From Pseudomonadota bacterium (GTDB lineage Bacteria > Pseudomonadota > Gammaproteobacteria > Xanthomonadales > Xanthomonadaceae), in NCBI GenBank assembly GCA_023395465.1, contig JAEWZE010000252.1:1-13532 (forward strand): DNA of 13,532 nucleotides. The letters run 5' to 3'. The notes beneath the pieces were generated by a model. The model was not told the DNA's origin. It saw only the letters and a list, made by a program, of their open reading frames with translations, and did no database searches. This document shows, piece after piece, positions 1-6,960 of this stretch. The stretch's first letter is position 1. Every line of letters starts with the position of its first letter. A program made the translations under genes and the position numbers.

Positions 1-2
1 GG

Positions 3-446
3 AGTGCGCCGGCGCACGCCGTCTGGCGCATGTCGGCGGATGGCAGCCGCCTGACCGCCGAACCGCTCGATCTGTCCGGGACGCGGATCCTGGTGACAGC
101 CGGCTGTCATTTTTCCGTCGATGCCGCAGCAGACATCGCCGACGATCCACTGCTCGGACCGGCGTTCGCCGAACATGCCGCCTGGCTGATGCTGCCGCCC
201 GGCGAAGAAGATATCGACGCGGTCCGCCGATGGAACCGCCGGTTCCCGCGGACACCGGCGCTGATGGTCGCCGATCGCGACGCATGGCCGATGCCCGGGG
301 ATTGGCCGATGCCACAGTTCCACCTGCTGCGCGATGGGCGCATCCTGGAAACCGTGACCGGCTGGCCCGGTGGCGCTGCCTCCCAGCGCGGGGCGCTGGT
401 GGCGATGCTGCGGCGCGCGGGACTGCTGGACGCCGCATCGCCCTGA
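3..446 (+). CDS. thioredoxin-fold-like protein, 5' end outside window
   Basis: The frame is open from the left edge (first full codon at 3) to the TGA at 444-446. An ATG at 30 exists, but it has no ribosome binding site and the frame continues upstream of it, so I treat the gene as 5'-truncated. The visible part is about 147 residues. It contains the segment RILVTAGCHFS, where a thioredoxin active-site strand would end, with a single Cys (GCHFS) and no CxxC. Later it has WPMPQFHLLRDGRILETVTGWP, here split for reading as WPMPQFHLL and RDGRILETVTGWP, which resembles the cis-Pro and following strand of thioredoxin-fold proteins. With one Cys it is unlikely to be a dithiol reductase. It converges on the membrane-protein gene ending at 452, only 5 nt away. 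The function is unknown and the fold assignment is an inference. Confidence 0.6.
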   Translation, partial: SAPAHAVWRMSADGSRLTAEPLDLSGTRILVTAGCHFSVDAAADIADDPLLGPAFAEHAAWLMLPPGEEDIDAVRRWNRRFPRTPALMVADRDAWPMPGDWPMPQFHLLRDGRILETVTGWPGGAASQRGALVAMLRRAGLLDAASP

Positions 447-451
447 CCGGA

Positions 452-817
452 TCAATCCGCGCGCGGCTCCGGTCGCGCGAACACGACCCAGGCCATGACC
501 ACGCCCGCCAGCGCCCCTACCCATTCGAGGAAGGCGCGGGTGCCCACGTAGTCCGCGTCGTGGATCTTCGACAGCGCGATGCGTGCGTACAGCGGCGATT
601 CGAGGGTGACCACGCCGAGGTAGAACAGGTGCCAGGTATCGATGCCGGCGGCGATCGCCACCGACGTGACGCAGGCCCAGCCGATCGCGTGGGCCTCGGT
701 CCAGCCGGACCGGCGCGCCAGCCAGCGCCAGAACAGCAGGCTGGCGACGCCGATCGCGAACGCGATCAGAGCGGCGAGCAGCACGCCGGTCCAGCCGGCG
801 GGCAGCGGCAGGTTCAT
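452..817 (-). CDS. small integral membrane protein of unknown function
   Basis: This is a 121-residue protein with ATG at 817-815 and TGA at 454-452. The start codon overlaps the stop of the upstream ammonia-lyase as ATGA (814-817), so the two are almost certainly co-transcribed and translationally coupled. Three hydrophobic segments are visible: about residues 8-30 (GVLLAALIAFAIGVASLLFW), 46-71 (a long segment with D60 and H63 inside it), and 97-114 (LEWVGALAGVVMAWVVFA). The first segment is followed by RWLARR, which by the positive-inside rule puts that loop in the cytoplasm. No signal peptidase site or enzyme motif is recognisable. I do not recognise the family. Operon context suggests a role linked to the lyase, but the sequence does not show one. 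Confidence 0.8.
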   Translation of the reverse strand: MNLPLPAGWTGVLLAALIAFAIGVASLLFWRWLARRSGWTEAHAIGWACVTSVAIAAGIDTWHLFYLGVVTLESPLYARIALSKIHDADYVGTRAFLEWVGALAGVVMAWVVFARPEPRAD

Positions 818-2697
818 GCGTTCAGTGCCGCGAGCAGGCTGCCGTCGGCCACCAGCTGCACCGCCGCCGCGACTTCCCCGTCGAGGGCGCGGTCGCGGTC
901 GAGGAAGGCGATGCGCCTGCGAATTTCCGCGTGGGCCAGGCCCACCGCCCTGCCCGGGTGGAACGGTTCGGCCGCCGCCAGCTCGCCGCGCAGGGCCTCG
1001 ACCTCGACCAGGAAGGTCGCGTGCAGCGGCGAGTCCTCGTCCACGCCGCGGATCTTGCGGGCGAAGCCGGCCGCGTCGCTGCGCCGGGCCAGGTCGCGCG
1101 CGGCGTTGATCATGTCCAGGCGCAGGTCCAGCGCCTGCGCCGCGGTGTACAGCTCCAGTCCCAGCACCTTGCCCAGGTCGTCGACCATCGACAGCACGTG
1201 GCGCGCCTCGTTGGTGCCCATCGACACATGGTCCTCGGCGTTGGCGCTGGTCGGCACCGAGTACACGCTGGCCGGATGCGCGCGCGTGGCCAGGTCGTTG
1301 ACGATGGCCGCGGCGGTGTACTGCACGATCATGTAGCCCGATTCGGTGCCGTCCTCGTTGCCGATCAGGAAGGCTGGCAGGCCGTCGCTGGTGGCGGGAT
1401 CGACGAGCTTGTTGAGGCGGCGCTCGCTGATCGAGGCCAGCACCGGGATCGCGGCCTTGACCGCGGCCATCGCCAGCGCCAGCGGCATGCCGTGGAAGTG
1501 GCCCGCGGAGATCACCTGCTGCTCGACGTGCTCGGCGTCGCGATCGGGGAATACCAGCGGGTTGTCGGTGACCGCGTTGAGTTCGATGTCGAACACGCGC
1601 CGGGCGTGCGCCACCGCGTCGCGCACCGCGCCATGCACCTGCGGGACGCAGCGCAGCGAGTAGCTGTCCTGCGGCTGGTGCTTCTTGCCGCCGCGGAACG
1701 GCTTGAAGCGGGCATAGAACTTCTCGCGGCCGTGGCGCTGGTCGCTCGGCACCCAGTCCCAGCCGATGTCGAAGCCGAGCGCGCGCGCCTCGTCCGTCTC
1801 CCAGCTCGACGGCAGCCAGGTGTGGAACCTGGGCACCAGGTGGTAGGGAATGTCGGCCAGGGTCGAACCGTCCAGCAGTTCGCGCAGCCGTGAGGCGCTG
1901 TGCACCTGGCCGGGATGCGGGCGCAGCGCGTGCACCTCTTCGGCGAAGGCGCCCAGGCGTCCGGCGAAGGCGTCGATGGTCATCGCCGCGGCCAGGTCGG
2001 CGGTGTCGAGCAGGCGCTCGAGCCGGTGCAGCGCCAGCGCGCCGGTGGCGAGCATCTGCGCGGTGCCGTTGTTGAGCGCCAGGCCTTCCTTGTACGACAG
2101 CGAGACCGGCGCCAGGCCCGCCGCTTCCAGCGCCTGCGCGCCAGGCATGCGCCGGCCGTCGAACCAGGCCTCGCCACCGCCGAGCAGCACGATCGCCAGG
2201 TGCGACAGCGGCGCCAGGTCGCCCGAGGCGCCGACCGATCCCAGCGCCGGCACCACCGGCACGATGCCGGCATTGAGCAGCGCCGCCAGCGCCTCCAGGG
2301 TGCGCACGCGGATGCCCGAATGGCCCTTGAGCAGGGTGTTGATGCGGATGCACAGCATCGCCCGCACCACGTCGGCGGCCAGCGGCTCGCCGACGCAGAC
2401 GGCGTGGGTGACGATCAGGTTGTGCTGCAGTTCCTCGTGCAGCGAGCGCCCGGACTTCCTGGCGCCGGGCAGTTCGTCGCGCAGCGGATGGGCGCCCAGC
2501 AGCTTGTCGGCGTTGCTGCCGAAACCGGTGGAGACGCCGTAGATCGGTTCCTGCCGCCGCACCTGTTCGGCCAGGAAATCGGCCGCGCGCGCCACGTGGC
2601 GCAAAGCGCCGGGGTCGAGCGCGACCTGGGCGCCGTTGGCGACCATCACCAGCTGGTCGCGGGTGAGCGAGCTGCCGTCGAGGAGGACTGGTTTCAT
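814..2697 (-). CDS. hutH: MIO-type ammonia-lyase, histidine ammonia-lyase-like, with insert
   Basis: This 627-residue protein belongs to the aromatic amino acid/histidine ammonia-lyase family, which removes ammonia through a self-made MIO group. The MIO triad is A157-S158-G159 within GSVGASGDLAPLSH. Family residues visible are Y53 (IYGVSTGFG), N210 (NNGTAQ), Q343 and Y346 (QDSYSLRC), R349 and E488 (NAEDHVSMG). H98 in LIVTHAV and E488 correspond to the residues that favour histidine in Pseudomonas HutH, so urocanate formation is the best guess. Oddities: it is about 115 residues longer than usual (~510), with an insert around residues 281-343 and an extra loop near 443-453 (IGNEDGTE). The usual GNFH motif reads GHFH (H400). 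The start at 2697 is chosen because MKPVLLDGSSL matches the family N-terminus and AAGGGTGG lies upstream. The frame stays open for 59 more codons without family similarity. No other hut gene is nearby. Lyases of this family also occur in aryl-polyene pigment clusters, which is an alternative role. Confidence 0.85.
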   Translation of the reverse strand: MKPVLLDGSSLTRDQLVMVANGAQVALDPGALRHVARAADFLAEQVRRQEPIYGVSTGFGSNADKLLGAHPLRDELPGARKSGRSLHEELQHNLIVTHAVCVGEPLAADVVRAMLCIRINTLLKGHSGIRVRTLEALAALLNAGIVPVVPALGSVGASGDLAPLSHLAIVLLGGGEAWFDGRRMPGAQALEAAGLAPVSLSYKEGLALNNGTAQMLATGALALHRLERLLDTADLAAAMTIDAFAGRLGAFAEEVHALRPHPGQVHSASRLRELLDGSTLADIPYHLVPRFHTWLPSSWETDEARALGFDIGWDWVPSDQRHGREKFYARFKPFRGGKKHQPQDSYSLRCVPQVHGAVRDAVAHARRVFDIELNAVTDNPLVFPDRDAEHVEQQVISAGHFHGMPLALAMAAVKAAIPVLASISERRLNKLVDPATSDGLPAFLIGNEDGTESGYMIVQYTAAAIVNDLATRAHPASVYSVPTSANAEDHVSMGTNEARHVLSMVDDLGKVLGLELYTAAQALDLRLDMINAARDLARRSDAAGFARKIRGVDEDSPLHATFLVEVEALRGELAAAEPFHPGRAVGLAHAEIRRRIAFLDRDRALDGEVAAAVQLVADGSLLAALNA

Positions 2698-2985
2698 CGT
2701 GGTTCCACCCTTGTCATTGGCGCCGGCCGCCGTGCGGATCCGGGCGCGGTTGCTGCTGGCCGCCGCCGCACCTGCGTGCCGGCGCCATGCGTTTTCGGTT
2801 CGCCCGCGTGCGGCGCCATTCCGGCTGCCGTCCCGCCCCGGGCCGGGAGGGTGTGGCCGACTGCGCGCACACACGCCTGGCTCGCCCCCATTTCCCGGAT
2901 GACACGCGGCCGCGCGCAGGATCCGGGACGGCCGCCTGCCGGTCCGGGCGACGGCGCGCCGGAGGAGGCCGCCACCGGCGTGGGA
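2698..2985. other. 288-bp gap between hisS and the lyase, no gene seen
   Basis: No convincing coding sequence is present. The open frames here are extensions of neighbours or low-complexity GC-rich shadows. Two copies of GGCGCCATnC lie at 2781-2790 and 2812-2821. Because GGCGCC is its own reverse complement, they can pair into a hairpin. Next to hisS (2940-2985) the strand is GC-rich with no T-run, so no intrinsic terminator can be called. I could not identify a clear promoter for the lyase, which leaves open whether it is read through from hisS. Confidence 0.5.
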
Positions 2986-4368
2986 TCAGCCCGCGCCCCT
3001 GCCCAGCGCCCGCCACTGCTCGCGCTCCACCAGCAGGGTGCGCGCCAGGTCGCCGTCGGCCACCTCGAACTGTTCGCCGCGGCGCAGATCCTTCACCGAC
3101 ACCACGCCCTTGGCCGCCTCGTCCTCGCCGCGGATCACCACGAAGCGGATCCCGGCGCGGTCGGCGTACTGCATCTGCTTGCCGAGCTTGCGCGGCTCGA
3201 GCTGGGTCTCGACGTTGAGTCCGGCCGCGCGCAGCTGCTGCGACAGGCCGAGCGCGTGGTCGAGTCCGGCGTCGTCGAACAGCGTGACCAGCACGTCGAC
3301 AGAACTGTCCGCGGCCTGCACCAGGCCGGCCTCGCGCAGCTGCCAGAACAGCCGCGTCAGGCCGATCGAGATGCCCACGCCGGGCAGCTTCGACTTCGTG
3401 TAGTGGCTGGCCAGGTTGTCGTAGCGGCCACCCGAGCAGATCGAACCGATGCCCGGGTTCGCATCGAGCGTGGTCTCGTAGACGATGCCGGTGTAGTAGT
3501 CCAGGCCGCGCGCGATCGACAGGTTGACCGCGTAGCGCGACTCGGCCACGCCCAGCGCCTTGAGCCGGTGCAGCACCTCGCGCAGCTCGTCGCGCCCTTC
3601 CTCGAACAGCGGCGTGCCGTTGCCCAGCGCGTCGAGCTTCGCCAGCGCATCGTCGTGACCGGTCGAACGCACGCGCGAGAACGCCATCAGCCGGTCGATC
3701 ACGTCCGTGGCCAGGCCGAAGCCTTCGCCGGCCAGCGTGGCCCGCACCGCGTCCTCGCCGCGCTTGTCGAGCTTGTCGATCTCGCGCAGCACCGGCACCT
3801 GCGCGTCGTCGGCGATGCCCTGCCCCTCGAAATAGCCGCGCAGCAGCTTGCGGTGGTTGAACTGGATGGTGAAATCGCCGATGTCCAGCGCCTCGAACAC
3901 CGCGCTGATCACCGCCGGGATCTCGGCGTCGTGGCGCGTGGACAGCGCATCCTTGCCGATCACGTCGATGTCGCACTGGTAGAACTCGCGGAAGCGGCCG
4001 CGCTGGGCGCGCTCGCCGCGGTAGACGCGCTGCATCTGGTAGCGGCGGAACGGGAACGCCAGCTCGTGCTCGTGCTCGGCGACATAGCGCGCCAGCGGCA
4101 CGGTCAGGTCGAAGCGCAGGGCCAGCTCCGGCAGGCCCTCGGACGCCTTCTCCAGCGCGCCGGTGGACTGGGCGAAATAGACCTGGCGCTCGGTTTCGCC
4201 GCCGGACTTGGTCAGCAGCACGTCCGACAGCTCGAACACCGGGGTTTCGATCGGCAGGAAGCCGAAGCCCTCGAAGATGCGCCGGATCGTGTCGAGCATG
4301 CGCTGGAACGCGATCTGGTCGCGCGGCAGCAGTTCCATGACGCCGGGCGGGGTTCTGGGCTTGATCAT
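2986..4368 (-). CDS. hisS: histidyl-tRNA synthetase
   Basis: This 460-residue class II aminoacyl-tRNA synthetase charges tRNA-His with histidine in the cytoplasm. Motif 2 covers about residues 107-135, with FRRYQMQRVYRGER followed by GRFREFYQCDID. The histidine-specific signatures are RGLDYYTGIVYE (287-298) and SGGRYDNL (312-319). Motif 3 is GVGISIGLTRL (330-340). The last ~100 residues form the anticodon-binding domain (VDVLVTLFDDAGLDHALGLS onward). ATG at 4368-4366 begins MIKPRTPPGVMELLP, the expected N-terminus, and TGA is at 2988-2986. The motifs read closer to the eukaryotic-like HisRS (ARGLDYYTG, REFYQCD) than to the E. coli enzyme (REFYQCD there is replaced by RQFHQLG, from memory). 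It is divergent from the FNR-type regulator. A TAGAAT hexamer 25-30 nt upstream could be its -10 box. Confidence 0.96.
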   Translation of the reverse strand: MIKPRTPPGVMELLPRDQIAFQRMLDTIRRIFEGFGFLPIETPVFELSDVLLTKSGGETERQVYFAQSTGALEKASEGLPELALRFDLTVPLARYVAEHEHELAFPFRRYQMQRVYRGERAQRGRFREFYQCDIDVIGKDALSTRHDAEIPAVISAVFEALDIGDFTIQFNHRKLLRGYFEGQGIADDAQVPVLREIDKLDKRGEDAVRATLAGEGFGLATDVIDRLMAFSRVRSTGHDDALAKLDALGNGTPLFEEGRDELREVLHRLKALGVAESRYAVNLSIARGLDYYTGIVYETTLDANPGIGSICSGGRYDNLASHYTKSKLPGVGISIGLTRLFWQLREAGLVQAADSSVDVLVTLFDDAGLDHALGLSQQLRAAGLNVETQLEPRKLGKQMQYADRAGIRFVVIRGEDEAAKGVVSVKDLRRGEQFEVADGDLARTLLVEREQWRALGRGAG

Positions 4369-4398
4369 GCCTGTCGAATGGGCCGGAGAAAGACGCCC

Positions 4399-4404
4399 AT
4401 TCTA
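4399..4404 (-). promoter_or_regulatory. possible -10 box of hisS
   Basis: On the minus strand this reads TAGAAT, one mismatch from the TATAAT consensus, 31-36 nt upstream of the hisS ATG. At a 17-nt spacing the -35 region reads CGGCAA, a poor match, so the call rests on the -10 alone. It would give a 5' leader of about 24 nt. Confidence 0.4.
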
Positions 4405-4522
4405 CCTGCGCGCCCCGGCCTTGCCGCGCTGTCCACCGGCCGTGGCGCCGGAGACCGTGCCTTCGTCCCGCCCGGCACGCCAGGACAAAGTTTCCAAGGC
4501 TGCGGCCGTTTACACCGGTATC

Positions 4523-5290
4523 ATGACGCGAACCGCGAGCCGATCCCGCATGCCCAACTCCGCCGCCGCCCGCTGCCGCCCGCACCAGACACGCACCGTC
4601 CTCCCGCTCGACTGTGCCCGTTGCACCGTGCGCGACCTCGCCGTCTGCGCCTCGCTGCCGCCGCCCGAGGTCGATTCGCTGGAGCGGTACGCCGCTTCGC
4701 TGACGCTGCAGGCCAATGCCGAGCTGGCGCGCAGCGGCCAGCCCTGCCGCCACGTCTACAGCGTGACCGGCGGCATGCTGCGCCTGGTCCGCACGCTGCC
4801 GGACGCGCGTCGCCAGGTAGTCGGCTTCGCCATGCCCGGATCGTTCATCGGACTGTCCGACGTGACCGTGCACCGGCACAGCATCGAGGCGGTGATTCCC
4901 AGCCGCGTCTGCGTCTTCGACCTGGAAGTGCTGCGCGACCTGCGCCGACGCTTCCCGGCCTTCGAGCACACCCTGCTCGAACGCGCCTGCCGCGAACTCG
5001 ACGATGCCCACGATTCGATGCTGCTGCTGGCGCGCCTGGCGCCGATGGAGCGACTGGCCAGCTTCCTGCTGCGCCTGCGCAGGCAGATGGGAATCCGCGA
5101 CGGCGAACCGACCATGGCCCTGCCGATGGGCCGCGGCGACATCGCCGACCACCTCGGCCTGACCGTGGAAACCGTCAGTCGCAGCTTCACCCGCCTGCGC
5201 GAGCAGGGGGTGATCGCCCTGCCCGACCCGCAACACGTCGAGATCCTCGACCACGCCGCGCTGGCGGAGCTGGCCACCGTCCTGCACTGA
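4523..5290 (+). CDS. Crp/FNR-family regulator with candidate Fe-S cluster cysteines
   Basis: A transcription factor of 255 residues from ATG 4523, or 246 from ATG 4550. Neither start has a good Shine-Dalgarno site. The N-terminus carries C31-x2-C34-x7-C42, and C130 lies in SRVCVFDLEVL where E. coli FNR has its fourth ligand (C122). This implies an oxygen-sensitive [4Fe-4S] cluster. The x7 spacing matches what I recall of the FnrL/FnrN type rather than the x5 of E. coli FNR. Residues ~50-140 form the cyclic-nucleotide-like beta barrel, followed by a dimerisation helix (~145-185). The helix-turn-helix is GRGDIADHLGLTVETVSRSF (203-222), with E216, S219 and R220 matching the FNR-type recognition of TTGAT half sites. 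It is divergent from hisS and converges on cydC, whose pathway FNR controls in other bacteria. I saw no clear TTGAT-N4-ATCAA site in the window, so the target is inference. Confidence 0.88.
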   Translation: MTRTASRSRMPNSAAARCRPHQTRTVLPLDCARCTVRDLAVCASLPPPEVDSLERYAASLTLQANAELARSGQPCRHVYSVTGGMLRLVRTLPDARRQVVGFAMPGSFIGLSDVTVHRHSIEAVIPSRVCVFDLEVLRDLRRRFPAFEHTLLERACRELDDAHDSMLLLARLAPMERLASFLLRLRRQMGIRDGEPTMALPMGRGDIADHLGLTVETVSRSFTRLREQGVIALPDPQHVEILDHAALAELATVLH

Positions 5291-5304
5291 CCCGGCGCGG
5301 GTCA
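5288..5304. terminator. palindrome shared by two convergent stop codons
   Basis: The sequence TGACCCGGCGCGGGTCA is a perfect 7-bp inverted repeat with a 3-nt GCG loop. Its left TGA is the stop of the FNR-type gene and its right TCA is the complement of the cydC stop. The position suits a bidirectional terminator or a block to converging transcripts. There is no T-run on either side, so termination by the intrinsic mechanism is doubtful. Confidence 0.4.
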
Positions 5305-6960
5305 GGCCAGCGGCTGCAGCCGCGCGTCGCGCAGCAGCAGTTCGCGATGCACCGCGCCCGGCGGCAGCGGCGCGTGGCTGAGCAGCAGCACGCTGCGATC
5401 CGCGCACAGCTCCGGCAATGCCCGCATCACCGCCTCGGCGGTGTCCTGGTCGAGACCCTCGGTGGGTTCGTCGAGCACCAGCAGTGGCGCCCGCCGCAGC
5501 AGCGCGCGCGCCAGCGCGATGCGGCGCGCCTGTCCGGCCGACACCGTGGCCCCGCCCTCGCCGATCCAGGCGTCCAGCCCGCCCGCGGCCCGTGCCCACT
5601 GCTCCAGTCGCACGCCGGCCAGGGCCCGGTAGAGTTCGGCGTCGCCGGCATCGGCGCACCCCAGGCGCAGGTTCTGCGCCAGGGTGCCCGCGAATACCGG
5701 CGCTTCCTGCGGCAGCCAGGCCAGGTGCGCGTGCCAGTCGGCCTGCGCGGATTCGCGCAGGTCGCCCCCCCCCCCGCGCACCCCGCCGCCCAGAGGATCG
5801 GCCAGCCGCAGCGCCAGCGCGGCCAGGCTGCTCTTGCCGATGCCGCTGTCGCCGCGGATAGCGATGCGTTCGCCCGGCGCCAGGTGCAGCGCCGCGCCAT
5901 CGAGCACGCGACGACCGCCCGGCCACGCGAACTCGACCGCATCGAACTCCAGCGCGCCACGCGCCGGCAGCAAGCGCGGCCGCCGCGGATCGACCACGGC
6001 CGGTGGCTGGCTGGCCAGCGATTCGATCCGTTGCATCGACGCGCGCGCGGCCTGCAGCGCCTGCCAGGCCAGGGCCATGCCGGGCAGCGCTTCGGACAGC
6101 GCCAACGCCGCGAACGCCAGGCCGGCGGCCTGGGCCGGCGCAAGACGGCTGTCGATCACCGCCGTGCAGGCCAGCCAGAACAGTCCGCTCCACGCGATCG
6201 CGGCCGTCAGGCCGTGCAGCGCGCTGGCATCGGCCAGGCGCAGGCGCCGGCGGCGCTCGCGCTGCGCGAGCCGCGCGCCCTGCTCCGGAAGCTTGCCCAG
6301 CCAGCGTGCGGTGGCGTCCATCGCGGCAAGGTCGGGGGCGCCGTCGTAAAGCTCGTGCAGGCTGGCGCGCAGCGCGGCGCGCTCCTGCGCCAGCGCATGC
6401 TCCTGTTCCTGCTGTCCGCGCGCCGCGCGCCACCAGACCGCCGCGGCGCTGGCCGTCGCCGCCAGCGCGATCCAGGCACCCAGCAGCGGATCGAGCGCGA
6501 GCGCGAACCCGGCCAGCGCCAGGATGGCCAGCGCCAACGCCAGCAGCGGCCCGATCGCCCGCACCAGCAGGCCGTCGACCGCATCGATATCGCCCAGCAG
6601 GCGCGCGAGCAGGTCGCCGGTGCGCAACTGCGACAACTGGCCTGGCGACAGCGCCAGCATCCGTTCGAACAGCCACACCCGCAGGTCGCGCGCGATGCGC
6701 AGCGTCGTCTCGTGGCCGACCACCTTCTCGCCGTAGCGGCACGCGATCCGCGCCAGGGTGAGCGCGCGGATGCCCGCCGAAGGCAGGAACAGGTTGAAGC
6801 CGGCGACCACGCCGAAGGTCAGCGCCGCGCCGGTCAGGAATCCGCCGGACAGGCCCAGCAGGCCGATCCCGGTCAGCAGCGTCGCCAGCAGCAGCGCCAC
6901 CGTCGCCAGGCCCGCCGGTCCGTGCCGGGACAGCACCTGCCGCACGCGCGCCCGGTTCAC
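5302..6960 (-). CDS. cydC: CydC subunit of the CydDC ABC transporter
   Basis: This is a 552-residue half-transporter. With CydD it forms an inner-membrane heterodimer required for cytochrome bd assembly. Thiol export, and more recently heme transport, have been proposed as its activity. Residues ~15-300 are the membrane domain. The nucleotide-binding domain has Walker A G370-DSGIGKS-S378, Q-loop Q418 (LPQEAPVF), Walker B LLVLDEPT with D497 and E498, and H-loop H529. LDEPTEGLD is typical of CydC. The ABC signature reads VSAGQ (473-477) instead of LSGGQ/E, a possible weak point. Start: the GTG at 6960-6958 overlaps the cydD stop as GTGA, which indicates coupling. No ATG fits as well. Codons 396-399 are a run of 11 G (5765-5775 on the plus strand as C). 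A one-base slip there would remove most of the ATPase domain. No cydAB lies in the window. Confidence 0.93.
   Translation of the reverse strand: MNRARVRQVLSRHGPAGLATVALLLATLLTGIGLLGLSGGFLTGAALTFGVVAGFNLFLPSAGIRALTLARIACRYGEKVVGHETTLRIARDLRVWLFERMLALSPGQLSQLRTGDLLARLLGDIDAVDGLLVRAIGPLLALALAILALAGFALALDPLLGAWIALAATASAAAVWWRAARGQQEQEHALAQERAALRASLHELYDGAPDLAAMDATARWLGKLPEQGARLAQRERRRRLRLADASALHGLTAAIAWSGLFWLACTAVIDSRLAPAQAAGLAFAALALSEALPGMALAWQALQAARASMQRIESLASQPPAVVDPRRPRLLPARGALEFDAVEFAWPGGRRVLDGAALHLAPGERIAIRGDSGIGKSSLAALALRLADPLGGGVRGGGGDLRESAQADWHAHLAWLPQEAPVFAGTLAQNLRLGCADAGDAELYRALAGVRLEQWARAAGGLDAWIGEGGATVSAGQARRIALARALLRRAPLLVLDEPTEGLDQDTAEAVMRALPELCADRSVLLLSHAPLPPGAVHRELLLRDARLQPLA
5765..5775. 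repeat. 11-bp C homopolymer inside cydC (G on coding strand)
   Basis: A run of 11 C on the plus strand, read as GGG GGG GGG GGC (Gly396-399) in cydC. It is the longest homopolymer I noticed in the window. In the present form the frame is intact. Such tracts are prone both to slippage in the cell and to sequencing error. Confidence 0.95.

Noticed and set aside
2698..2874. A 59-residue N-terminal extension of the lyase
   Set aside because: It has no similarity to the family and is Arg/Ala/Gly rich. The ATG at 2697 starts the conserved N-terminus and has an upstream purine-rich site.
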